Positions 6,754 through 14,040 of a DNA stretch of 43,801 nucleotides are shown here, piece by piece. The stretch lies in NCBI GenBank assembly GCA_035498015.1, contig DATKAO010000233.1:1-43801 (forward strand). The letters are read 5' to 3'. The position numbers were made by a program, and so were the translations under genes. The notes under the pieces are model-generated. The model was not told the DNA's origin. It searched no databases and saw only the letters and a list, made by a program, of their open reading frames with translations. This DNA comes from Myxococcota bacterium. Lineage in GTDB: Bacteria > Myxococcota_A > UBA9160 > SZUA-336. Every line of letters begins with the position of its first letter. Position 1 is the first letter of the stretch.

Positions 6754-8454
6754 TCAGCTCGGCGCGTTCTGCGGCCAGTAGTCTTCGGCGCGGTCGGGGT
6801 GACTGTACTCGTACGGGCCGCGGTACACGGTGGGCAGCGTGGGCCAGTTGCCGTGCGGCGGCGGCGAGGCGGCGGTCCACTCGAGCGTGTTCGAGCGCCA
6901 CGGGTTCTGCTCGGCCTTCGGACCCCACAGGAGGCTGGTCACGAAGTTGTAGATGAAGATCAGCTGCGCCGAGAGCATGACCAGAAGCGAGATCGTCGCG
7001 AACGAGCGCAGATGCTGCAGCGTCGGCGTCGAGAGCTCCGTGAAGTTCGTGTAGTCGAAGATGCGCCGGTGATCGCCCATCAGGCCCGTGAAGAACAGCG
7101 GGATGAAGATGCAGTTGAACGGCACGAAGGTGAGCCAGAAGTGCAGCCGGCCCAGCGTGTCGTTCATCATCTTCCCGAACATCTTCGGGAACCAGAAAGT
7201 CAGTCCGGCGTACGTCCCGATGATCGCGATCGGGAAGAACGTGTAGTGGAAGTGCGCGAGCACGAAGTAGGTGTCGTGCAGGTAGATGTCGGCGCCGCTC
7301 GAGCCCAGGAAGATGCCGGTGACTCCGCCGATCAAGAACGAGCCGATGAAGCCCAGCGCCCAGAGCATGGGGGTGTTGAGCGTGATCGAGCCGCCGTACA
7401 GCGTGGCGATGTAGACGAACATCATCTCGGCGATCGGGATCGAGATGATCAGCGTCGTGACCGTGAAGATGTTCGCCATGCGCGGGTCGATGCCCGCGAC
7501 GAACTGGTGGTGCGCCCAGACCGTGAACGACAGCACGCCCGTGAAGATGGCCGTGTGCAGCACGGTCTTGTACGCGAACAGCTTCTTGCGCGACATGGTG
7601 GTGATGATCTCGGCCGTGATTCCCACCGCCGGCAGCAGCACCACGTACACCTCGGGGTGACCGAAGAACCAGAACAGGTGCTGCCAGAGGATCGGGTCGC
7701 CGCCGCGGTTGGGGTCGAAGAACGCGGTGCCGAGGCGCTGATCGAACAGGAGCATGATCGCGCCGGCGATCAGCGGACCGACCGACGCCATGAACAGGAT
7801 GCTCGCGATCACGATCATCCACACCACGATCGGGATGTCGTGGAACTTCATCCCCGGGGCGCGTGAGTTCATCGCGGTGGTCACGAAGTTGATGCCGCCC
7901 AGGAGGAACGCCACGAACTCGAGTGCCACCGCCAGCACGAACACCGTCGAGCCGTCGCCGGTGAGTGAGTACTGCGCCTTGGCCGAGAGCGGCGGATACA
8001 TGGTCCAGGCGCCGGCGAAGCCACCGCCCGGCACGAAGAACGACACCACCAGCACGATCGAGGACAACAGGAAGATCTGGTACGAGAGCCGGTTGATGCG
8101 CGGGAACACCATGTCGTCCGCGCCGATCATGAGCGGGATGAGGTAGTTCCCGAAGGCCGCGATCAGCACCGGCATCGCGACCCAGAAGATCATGATCGCG
8201 CCGTGGTTCGTGATCAGCATGTTGTAGTCGGCGGGAGTCACGAGCCCCCAGCCCGGCACGTGCGTGCCGGGGAAGGCCATCTGCATGCGGAACACGTAGG
8301 CGAAGAAGGCGCCGATCATGCCCATCGCCATGCCGGTGAACATGTACTGGAAGCAGATGATCTTGTGGTCGGTCGAGAGCAGATACTTCGAGACGAACGA
8401 CTGCTCAGGATGGTGCGCGTGCTCGTCGTGGTGCTCTGCCTGCTGAGTGACCAT
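6754..8454 (-). CDS. ctaD: Cytochrome c oxidase subunit I
   Basis: The 566-residue catalytic subunit of an A-family haem-copper oxygen reductase. The haem and CuB ligands are visible in NHGAIMIFW, GHPEVY (with the cross-linked Tyr), WAHHQF and HDTYFVLAHFHY. The GHPEVY Glu marks a D-channel (A1-like) enzyme. The stretch that carries Thr and Lys of the K channel in model enzymes (VPTGIK) reads IPIAEM here, with Ile341, Glu343 and Met344, so the canonical Lys is absent. It reduces O2 to water while pumping protons across the inner membrane. Confidence 0.97.
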   Translation of the reverse strand: MVTQQAEHHDEHAHHPEQSFVSKYLLSTDHKIICFQYMFTGMAMGMIGAFFAYVFRMQMAFPGTHVPGWGLVTPADYNMLITNHGAIMIFWVAMPVLIAAFGNYLIPLMIGADDMVFPRINRLSYQIFLLSSIVLVVSFFVPGGGFAGAWTMYPPLSAKAQYSLTGDGSTVFVLAVALEFVAFLLGGINFVTTAMNSRAPGMKFHDIPIVVWMIVIASILFMASVGPLIAGAIMLLFDQRLGTAFFDPNRGGDPILWQHLFWFFGHPEVYVVLLPAVGITAEIITTMSRKKLFAYKTVLHTAIFTGVLSFTVWAHHQFVAGIDPRMANIFTVTTLIISIPIAEMMFVYIATLYGGSITLNTPMLWALGFIGSFLIGGVTGIFLGSSGADIYLHDTYFVLAHFHYTFFPIAIIGTYAGLTFWFPKMFGKMMNDTLGRLHFWLTFVPFNCIFIPLFFTGLMGDHRRIFDYTNFTELSTPTLQHLRSFATISLLVMLSAQLIFIYNFVTSLLWGPKAEQNPWRSNTLEWTAASPPPHGNWPTLPTVYRGPYEYSHPDRAEDYWPQNAPS

Positions 8455-8458
8455 GGCC

Positions 8459-9166
8459 CTACTCTCCCGCGGCCGACGCGGTGGTCGTGCCGTACCCCGA
8501 CAGCCACGCCGTGTGTTGTTCGGGTGTCTCGATGATCACGCGCGCGGGCATGAGCCCGTGGCCGAAGCCGCAGATCTCCGCGCACTGGATCTCGTACGTG
8601 CCCGTCTTCATCGGCCTGAACCAGCCGGTCACGATGCGCCCGGGGATCGCGTCCTGCTTCAGCCGGAACACGGGGATCGACAGACTGTGCAGCACGTCGC
8701 GCGCCTCGAGCTTGTACTCGTAGGTCTTGTTCACGACCAGGTGCAGCTCGTCGACGGTCTTGATGTCGTCGGCGGTGTCGAGCTTACCGTCGGGGCCGGG
8801 GTCCACGAAGCTCCAGGCCCACTGCTGCGCCACGATGCGCACGGTCTGGTCCGCGGGCGGAACGTCCTGCTTGACCTTGTACCAGACGTTGATCGCGATC
8901 GCGACGATGAAGACGTCGCAAACCATGATCACGTAGTGCGGCCAGGTGATCCAACGCTTCTCGTGCTTCAGCTCGCCCGTGATGTACTGCGCCTTCACGC
9001 CGGGCTTCTTGCGCCAGCTCAGGATCAGCCACAGGAACACGCCCTCGGCCAGCACGAACCAGAAGGCGATCACGATCCAGAACACGACGTCGAAGATGTA
9101 GTCGATGTCGTGTGCGTAGCTCGAGACTTGTGGGACGAAGTACTCGATCAGGTTCTTGCTGAACAT
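8459..9166 (-). CDS. ctaC: Cytochrome c oxidase subunit II
   Basis: A 235-residue protein with two N-terminal membrane helices and a periplasmic cupredoxin domain. The binuclear CuA ligands are all present in CAEICGFGHGLM (Cys195, Cys199, His203, Met206), with the conserved QQWAWSF aromatic stretch before them. It accepts electrons from cytochrome c and passes them to haem a of subunit I. There is no fused haem c domain; the cytochrome c4 encoded two genes upstream probably supplies electrons. It is separated from subunit I by four bases. Confidence 0.96.
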   Translation of the reverse strand: MFSKNLIEYFVPQVSSYAHDIDYIFDVVFWIVIAFWFVLAEGVFLWLILSWRKKPGVKAQYITGELKHEKRWITWPHYVIMVCDVFIVAIAINVWYKVKQDVPPADQTVRIVAQQWAWSFVDPGPDGKLDTADDIKTVDELHLVVNKTYEYKLEARDVLHSLSIPVFRLKQDAIPGRIVTGWFRPMKTGTYEIQCAEICGFGHGLMPARVIIETPEQHTAWLSGYGTTTASAAGE

Positions 9167-9172
9167 CTCGAC

Positions 9173-9295
9173 TCACCCCGCCATGATCACGAAGAAGAAC
9201 GACGCGGCGATCCAGGCCGCGATGCCCGCCATCGAGATCAGGAAGATCTCGCGGGCGAGCCCTTCGGCAGTCTCTTCGTGCTTGTCATCGGCCAT
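9173..9295 (-). CDS. 40-residue single-helix membrane protein in the oxidase operon
   Basis: A short frame fits exactly between cytochrome c4 and subunit II. The ATG at 9295 is four bases after the c4 stop codon, with a GGAG site seven bases upstream. The stop ends six bases before the subunit II ATG. The product begins MADDKHEETAEGLAREI and ends in one hydrophobic helix (WIAASFFFVIMAG). It resembles in kind, not in sequence, the tiny accessory subunits of bacterial oxidases. Function is unknown; a structural subunit of this oxidase is the simplest idea. Confidence 0.75.
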   Translation of the reverse strand: MADDKHEETAEGLAREIFLISMAGIAAWIAASFFFVIMAG

Positions 9296-9299
9296 CGAC

Positions 9300-9953
9300 T
9301 TACTCCGAACCGGCGCCGGGAGCGACGCCCTTCAACGTGGCGACGTGCGCCAGCAGGTCCTTGAGCGACTGCTCGTCGCTCAGGATCATGGCCATCGGCC
9401 GCATCGCCGAGCCGCCGATGTCGCGCGGGTCGCTGCCGCGGACCCCCGCCTGGTAGTTCTTGAGCTGCGTGTGCAGGTACCAGTCACTGGTGTGCGCGAG
9501 CGGCGGCGCGCCGACGGCCTGCATGCCCTCGCCGTTCAGCCCGTGACAGCCGCTGCACGGCGCGTAGAGCGCGGCGCCCTTGGCCGGGTCACCGCCCGTG
9601 AGCGTGAAATCCTTCACCTTGGGCAGCGTGGCGATGTAGGCCGCGACCGACTTGATGTCTTCCGGCGTCTTCAGCCACTTCGCCATGCCGCGCATCCGCA
9701 TGCCGGCGATGTCGTCGAAGTGAGCCGCGCGCTCGTTGTCGCGGAACTTCCCGATCTGCGTCTCGATGTACCAGGCGTCGAGGCCGGCGATCGACGGCGC
9801 GAGCGCCGCCGCGTCGCCCTGCGCCTGCGCGCCGTGGCAGTGACTGCACATCGAGAACAACTCCTTGCCGCGTGCCAGGTCCTGCGCGGAAGCGTTGCCA
9901 GCGAGTGCGAGCGAGAGCGCCGCGAACAAGAGAACTGCCTTGCGCTGCCCCAT
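9300..9953 (-). CDS. Dihaem cytochrome c (c4-like)
   Basis: The 217-residue protein has a cleavable signal peptide (cut probably after ASA, residue 23) and two haem c sites, CSHCH (Cys36, Cys39, His40) and CSGCH (Cys133, Cys136, His137). Each lies in a separate class I domain with a downstream Met ligand candidate. Dihaem c4 proteins carry electrons to terminal oxidases. It is first in the oxidase operon, which supports that role. The start chosen has a GGAGAGGG site 7-8 bases before the ATG; the open frame continues upstream to 10121 but that part is non-coding in character. Confidence 0.92.
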   Translation of the reverse strand: MGQRKAVLLFAALSLALAGNASAQDLARGKELFSMCSHCHGAQAQGDAAALAPSIAGLDAWYIETQIGKFRDNERAAHFDDIAGMRMRGMAKWLKTPEDIKSVAAYIATLPKVKDFTLTGGDPAKGAALYAPCSGCHGLNGEGMQAVGAPPLAHTSDWYLHTQLKNYQAGVRGSDPRDIGGSAMRPMAMILSDEQSLKDLLAHVATLKGVAPGAGSE

Positions 9954-10144
9954 CGAACCCTCTCCGAGGTATCCCCAAAACCTCGAGCCGCGACGTGCCC
10001 CAATGCTCTCGCCGCGTGGGGAATGCTCCGGCTGTTTACTTGGGTCGCCGAGCCGGGTCAAGCGAGCCGGGCGCGCACCGGGGGCGTGCATCCATATGCT
10101 GCGGCTGGGGAATGGGATCACGGGGCGATCCGCCTCAGGGCCAG

Positions 10145-10175
10145 TTATTGACTATACGTTCAATAACACGATAAG
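10145..10175 (+). promoter_or_regulatory. TetR promoter with overlapping palindromic operator
   Basis: TTATTGA (10145-10151) and its reverse complement TCAATAA (10160-10166) form a 22-bp palindrome with an 8-base centre. It overlaps a -35-like TTGACT (10148-10153); a -10-like GATAAG follows at 10170-10175 after 16 bases. This is unusually AT-rich for the region. The regulator encoded directly downstream most likely binds it and represses itself. Any effect on the divergent cytochrome operon, whose start is about 190 bases away, is less certain. Confidence 0.72.
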
Positions 10176-10184
10176 CTCCCGCAC

Positions 10185-10796
10185 ATGGTCCGCCCCCGAC
10201 AGTTCGATCCCGCCGCGGTCGACGCCGCCCTCCTGGGGGTGTTCTGGGCGCGCGGGTACGCGCGCGCCTCGATCGAGGAGATCGCCGACGCCACGGGTCT
10301 CCTGCGCGGCAGCCTGTACGCGGCCTACGGCAGCAAGGAGGACATGTTCCGGGCCGCCGTGCGCCGCTATGTCGCGGACTTGGCGGCCGCGCTCGCCACG
10401 GAGCGGCGCGGGCTCGGAGCGCTCGAGCACGTGCTCGAGACGGTCGTGCGCCTCACGGTCGAGGACCCGGAGCGCCGCGGCTGCGTGATCCTGAACGCGG
10501 TCCCCGAAGCGCACGCGCTCTCGGGGAAGACCCGAGCCGAGCTCGCGCGCGCGCTCGAGTCGATGCCCGCGCTCCTGCGCGCGCGGCTGCGCGAGGCGGC
10601 GGCCGACGCCGGCGCGGCGCTCGAGCTCGAGCCGCTCGTCGCCCTTCTGTTCGCAGCGACCGTCTCGATCCGCGTGCTCGGGCGCGCCGGAATGGATTCG
10701 GGACTGCTGCGCGACATCGCCCGGGGGGCGATCGAAGCCGCCAGGAGAGGAGTGACTCATGCCGATCGACCCGACCGAACGCCAACGACGCAGTGA
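10185..10796 (+). CDS. TetR/AcrR family transcriptional regulator
   Basis: A 203-residue regulator with an N-terminal helix-turn-helix (about 28-55: ASIEEIADATGLLRGSLYAAYGSKEDMF) and a helical ligand-binding C-terminal domain that carries a Cys in ERRGCVILNA. The C-terminal type is common in regulators of small lipophilic or reactive compounds, but the ligand is unknown. The start codon is nine bases after the -10-like box and has no ribosome binding site, so the message may be leaderless. It overlaps the following NTF2-fold gene by 38 bases, so the two are expected to be co-expressed. Confidence 0.92.
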   Translation: MVRPRQFDPAAVDAALLGVFWARGYARASIEEIADATGLLRGSLYAAYGSKEDMFRAAVRRYVADLAAALATERRGLGALEHVLETVVRLTVEDPERRGCVILNAVPEAHALSGKTRAELARALESMPALLRARLREAAADAGAALELEPLVALLFAATVSIRVLGRAGMDSGLLRDIARGAIEAARRGVTHADRPDRTPTTQ

Positions 10797-11181
10797 CCTG
10801 GTGCGCGCACACTTCGCCGCCGAGAACGCGCACGACGCCGATGGCATCCTCGGCACCTTCGCGCCCGAGGCAGTCATGCTCTACAACCGCCAGGTGTTTC
10901 CCGACCCGGTCAGCATCCGCGCGGGTCACAGCTACATCGGCATGACCGCCGCGCCCGGAGCCTTCGCCGGCCTGCGCGCCGAGATCGACGCCGAGCACTT
11001 CACCGACGCCGAAGTCGTGATCGAGGGGCGACTCACCGGCAAGCACGCCGCGGAGTTCGGCGGCTTCCCGCCCACCGGCCGCGAGGTCGAGCTGCCCTTC
11101 GTGTCGTTCTACCGCTTCGACGCGGCGGGAAAGCTCGTCTCGGAGCGCGTGGTGATGAACCTGGGCCCGCTGCGCGAGTGA
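10759..11181 (+). CDS. NTF2-fold (SnoaL-like) protein, TetR partner
   Basis: A 140-residue protein with the NTF2-like signature of an opening helix (VRAHFAAENAHDADGILGTF) and the block ending FVSFYRFDAAGKLVSERVVMNLG. It starts inside the TetR gene behind a strong AGGAGAGGAG site. Co-regulation with TetR suggests it acts on, or binds, the small molecule sensed by the regulator; that is inference. Its 3' end overlaps the end of the convergent gene at 11109-11780 by 73 bases. Confidence 0.82.
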   Translation: MPIDPTERQRRSDLVRAHFAAENAHDADGILGTFAPEAVMLYNRQVFPDPVSIRAGHSYIGMTAAPGAFAGLRAEIDAEHFTDAEVVIEGRLTGKHAAEFGGFPPTGREVELPFVSFYRFDAAGKLVSERVVMNLGPLRE

Positions 11182-11780
11182 CCGAGCAACACGGCTGCGA
11201 GACAGAAGGGAAGCCAGGCCAGCGCGCCAGGCTCGGGAGTGACCTCGATCGCGTCGATCGTGGCTAGAAGACCCGTGCCGTGCTCGAACAAGACGCCGGC
11301 TTGTACGATCGACCAATGGGACAGCTCGAACGGCACCGCCGTGAGATGCGACGAGTGCAGCGTCCCCGGGTCACCCGTGAAGGAGAGGTCCATGCCGGAG
11401 CTCAGAGCATCGAAATACACGTTGTCCTGGGACCCCGAAGTCACTTCGTCCCACACCTCGGCCGAGAAGTCCTGCTGGGCCGTGAAGTGGAAGTTGCCGA
11501 CGTCGAGTACGAACCCTGCCGGAGGAGACGCGAGCAGATAGGAGGTCACGGTCGCCCCGTCTCCGAGGTCGGTGATTTGCTCCACCGGCGCGCTCGTGTC
11601 GAGCACGATCGAGCCGTGCACGCTGGCACCGACGAACACGGAGTCGTCGAGCTGAACGGACGGGCTGTAGTCGGTCACCATCCCCGAGAACTGGATCGTC
11701 AGCGACGCAGCCCGCGCCGAGGCACCGATACTCGATACCAACACCGCAGACACCGCGAGCGTGAGCCACCGGCGAGCCAC
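11109..11780 (-). CDS. Exported protein with PEP-CTERM-like C terminus
   Basis: The 223-residue product has a signal peptide (cut near ARA, residue 24), a Ser/Thr/Asp-rich beta-type body, and a C-terminal VTPEPGALAW motif followed by a hydrophobic helix (FCLAAVLLG) and basic residues. That is the PEP-CTERM sorting layout recognised by exosortases. Unlike most family members, about 20 further residues follow the helix; they are encoded in the overlap with the convergent gene, so the true end or an undetected frameshift deserves attention. It starts at GTG 11780, six bases after a -10-like box. Confidence 0.7.
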   Translation of the reverse strand: MARRWLTLAVSAVLVSSIGASARAASLTIQFSGMVTDYSPSVQLDDSVFVGASVHGSIVLDTSAPVEQITDLGDGATVTSYLLASPPAGFVLDVGNFHFTAQQDFSAEVWDEVTSGSQDNVYFDALSSGMDLSFTGDPGTLHSSHLTAVPFELSHWSIVQAGVLFEHGTGLLATIDAIEVTPEPGALAWLPFCLAAVLLGHSRSGPRFITTRSETSFPAASKR

Positions 11781-11786
11781 GCGGGG

Positions 11787-11815
11787 ATTGTCCCATACGT
11801 ATCCCGCAAGCCCAA
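11787..11815 (-). promoter_or_regulatory. Promoter six bases before the first PEP-CTERM gene
   Basis: On the minus strand TTGGGC (11815-11810), 17 bases, then GACAAT (11792-11787). The GTG start of the gene follows after six bases and no ribosome binding site is present, which suggests a leaderless message. Confidence 0.5.
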
Positions 11816-11905
11816 GCGCAAGTGAGCTTGCGTCACGGCCCGCGGATCGGACTCAGTTCTTCTCGAACTCGGCCTGCCCGTGCTCCTGCCGCGCCGGCCG
11901 TTGCG

Positions 11906-12757
11906 CTAGGTCAGCTTTCGTCTCGCCGCGCTCAAGCAGAGCAAGCCGACGGCCAACAGCGCCCCCTCGACGGGCTCCGGCGCGAGGAACACACCGGATC
12001 CAGACGTCCAGGGCACGCCTTCGGGCAGCAGCAGCGAGAGGTGCGCAGTGTCACCGAAGTTCACCTCGGAGACGTGCGTGTGATCGCCCTGGTTGTTGTG
12101 GCTGATCGCGCTCGAGGTCCCGAGCCGCGCGTCGAAGCTGAAAGTGGGTGTCGACGGGGTGACGAGGAAGCTCGACGTGAGCACGACGTGCACGTTCTCG
12201 AGGTCGTCGATGTCGGCCGAATAGGTCGCGGCGCCCACGATCCGGGGATTGTCGAGGAAGAGACCGCCGCCGCCGCTGTACTCCTCGACGAAGACGGACG
12301 CGGTGTTCTCCTGGGTCTGGGTGTAGGTAGTCAGGAACGCGGCCAGCTGGGGGAAGGACTGGAATCCAACGGGATCATTGAGCAGGAACGCGCCGGAGAC
12401 GTCCATGCGGAGCTCGACGATCCCGCTGTAGCCGCCTCCGACGGTGATCGTGTCGGAGATGTTGGCGATCGCGCTAGCGCCCGCGTTCACATCGATCGTT
12501 CCGGACGAGTAGGCCTGCGCGATGCTGTGAGACTTCAGCACTCCGGTCACGAGATCGGCCGTCGCCTCTCCGGTGCCGACCACCTCGTTGCCGTGACCGT
12601 CGTCGACCGGGTCATGTGCCGAGCAGGTGGCGAACTCGGTTCCGGTTTCCTGGAGACCCTGGCAGGTCGCCGTGGCGGGAGCCGCCTGCGCAAGGGACGG
12701 GCAGACCGCGACGAGCAGGATCACGGCTGCCGGCAACAGACCGATCCGAGATGGCAT
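11906..12757 (-). CDS. PEP-CTERM protein
   Basis: A 283-residue exported protein. The signal peptide ends near AQA (residue 25), two early cysteines (CQGL, CSAHD) could form a disulfide, and the body is a repetitive beta-rich Gly/Ser/Thr/Asn sequence. The tail is a textbook PEP-CTERM signal: APEPVEGA, a hydrophobic helix (LLAVGLLCLSA) and ARRKLT. Such proteins are cleaved and anchored by an exosortase and often belong to extracellular matrix or biofilm. A GGGAGAG site precedes the ATG. The 125-base gap to the next PEP-CTERM gene holds that gene's promoter. Confidence 0.85.
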   Translation of the reverse strand: MPSRIGLLPAAVILLVAVCPSLAQAAPATATCQGLQETGTEFATCSAHDPVDDGHGNEVVGTGEATADLVTGVLKSHSIAQAYSSGTIDVNAGASAIANISDTITVGGGYSGIVELRMDVSGAFLLNDPVGFQSFPQLAAFLTTYTQTQENTASVFVEEYSGGGGLFLDNPRIVGAATYSADIDDLENVHVVLTSSFLVTPSTPTFSFDARLGTSSAISHNNQGDHTHVSEVNFGDTAHLSLLLPEGVPWTSGSGVFLAPEPVEGALLAVGLLCLSAARRKLT

Positions 12758-12832
12758 GGCGGCTCTCCCAGAGACTCGTGAGCCCTTGCGGGAGAATGCG
12801 CCTCCACAGGCGAGAGAATCAAGCGCTACCGG

Positions 12833-12856
12833 CGCTTCCCGAAGTATCTGGAAGCG
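12833..12856 (-). terminator. Hairpin downstream of tRNA-Pro
   Basis: CGCTTCC (12833-12839) pairs with GGAAGCG (12850-12856). On the minus strand this lies 44 bases after the tRNA 3' end and is followed by a short T-containing stretch, so it may end the tRNA transcript. It could instead belong to the leader of the PEP-CTERM gene. Confidence 0.4.
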
Positions 12857-12899
12857 GGCTGCCGTGCTGTCCGTTACGAAAAGGGGAACAAGAGTCTCA

Positions 12900-12976
12900 T
12901 GGTCGGGGCGGGCGGATTTGAACCGCCGACCTCTTGGTCCCGAACCAAGCGCGCTACCAAGCTGCGCTACGCCCCG
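12900..12976 (-). tRNA. tRNA-Pro (anticodon CGG)
   Basis: A complete 77-base tRNA on the minus strand. The acceptor stem is CGGGGCG/CGCCCCG, with a D arm GCGC...GCGC. The anticodon stem is CTTGG/CCAAG around loop TTCGGGA, which gives anticodon CGG. The T arm is GGCGG-TTCAAAT-CCGCC. Discriminator A is followed by an encoded CCA. It reads the CCG proline codon, which is frequent in this GC-rich genome. No integrase or att duplication is seen beside it. Confidence 0.97.
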
Positions 12977-12998
12977 ACGAGGCGCCGCAGCATAGCGC

Positions 12999-13004
12999 TA
13001 AGGT
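12999..13004 (+). promoter_or_regulatory. -10-like box before the CDF gene
   Basis: TAAGGT lies six bases before the GTG start at 13011; no ribosome binding site is present. No clear -35 can be named, because the upstream bases are the tRNA gene. A leaderless message is suggested. Confidence 0.45.
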
Positions 13005-13010
13005 CTCGGC

Positions 13011-14009
13011 GTGAGCCACCTGGGTGCGAATCGGGGCCAGCGCAGCCCGGCCGTGCAGGCGGGGCTGATCTCGCTCGTGGCGAGCGTGGTGATCCTGGCC
13101 GCGAAGCTGGCGGCCTATCTCTACACGGGCTCCATGGCGCTCCTGGCCGATGCGGCGGAGTCGAGCGTGAACGTGATCGCCGCGTCGGTCATGACCTTCA
13201 GCGTGGCGGTCTCGCGCCGGCCGCCGGACGCCGACCACCCCTACGGCCACGGCAAGGCCGAGCCGCTGTCGGCGGCGGTCGAGGGGGCGCTCGTGGCGGG
13301 GGCGGCGCTCTTCATCGCGGTCGAGGCGGTGCGGCGGCTGGTCGTGGGGACGGAGCTCGGGCACCTGGGGCTCGGCATGGCGATCTCGGCGGCGGCCGGA
13401 GTCGCGAACCTGGTGCTGGGGGCGTATCTGCTGTGGGTCGCGCGGCGCGAGCGCTCCGAGGCGCTGCGGGCCGACGGCGTGCACGTGCTCTCGGACACGG
13501 TCACGACGGCGGCGAGCATCGCCGCGCTGGTCGCCGTGCAGGTCAGCGGCGTGGCTCTGATCGACCCGGTCGTGGCGCTGGTCGTGGCGGCGAACCTGGC
13601 CTGGGCGGGCGCGCGCGTGGTGCGCGGGTCACTCACGGGTCTGCTCGACGAGGCGGACTTCGGGCAGCTCGAGAGACTCGCCAAGGTGCTCGAGGGCGCG
13701 CGGCGGCCGGAGTGGTGTGACATCCACCAGCTGCGCTCGCGCGCGGGCGGCACGCGCCGTCACGTCGACCTGCACCTGGTGGTGCCGCGCTACTTCACCA
13801 TGGACGAGGCGCATCGGGTCGAGGACGGGCTGGAGCAGGTGCTCGGGCATTCGATCGAAGGCGACGAGGATCTGGTGGTGCACATCGATCCCTGCCGGCC
13901 CGTCCACTGCGCGGGCTGCGCCATGCCGGCCTGCCCGGTGCGCTCGGCGCCGCCGGGCGAGCGGGCGGTGTTCGACGTGGACCACCTCACTCGCCCTGGG
14001 CCCATCTGA
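13011..14009 (+). CDS. Cation diffusion facilitator (CDF) family metal exporter
   Basis: A 332-residue inner-membrane metal/proton antiporter with six membrane helices (about residues 20-200) and a cytoplasmic dimerisation domain. It has the hallmark HPYGHGKAEPLSA and the helix-V HVLSD pair. In helix II the two positions that are Asp in FieF read Glu and Asn (LADAAESSVN), so the transport-site ligand set differs from the FieF DD-HD pattern. The C terminus ends in a Cys-rich tail (HCAGCAMPACPV) that may bind metal. The substrate (Zn, Fe, Co, Ni, Mn) cannot be fixed from sequence. Confidence 0.92.
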   Translation: MSHLGANRGQRSPAVQAGLISLVASVVILAAKLAAYLYTGSMALLADAAESSVNVIAASVMTFSVAVSRRPPDADHPYGHGKAEPLSAAVEGALVAGAALFIAVEAVRRLVVGTELGHLGLGMAISAAAGVANLVLGAYLLWVARRERSEALRADGVHVLSDTVTTAASIAALVAVQVSGVALIDPVVALVVAANLAWAGARVVRGSLTGLLDEADFGQLERLAKVLEGARRPEWCDIHQLRSRAGGTRRHVDLHLVVPRYFTMDEAHRVEDGLEQVLGHSIEGDEDLVVHIDPCRPVHCAGCAMPACPVRSAPPGERAVFDVDHLTRPGPI

Positions 14010-14025
14010 ATCAGGGCGCGGCGGG

Positions 14026-14034
14026 TGCTAGGTT
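14026..14034 (+). promoter_or_regulatory. Extended -10 box before nadA
   Basis: TGC followed by TAGGTT (14029-14034) has the extended -10 form. The nadA ATG follows after six bases with no ribosome binding site, so the mRNA is probably leaderless. Confidence 0.55.
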
Positions 14035-14040
14035 CCCGCC

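Noticed and set aside
12900-12976. Integration site at tRNA-Pro
   Set aside because: No integrase, no duplicated tRNA 3' end and no change in composition on either side.
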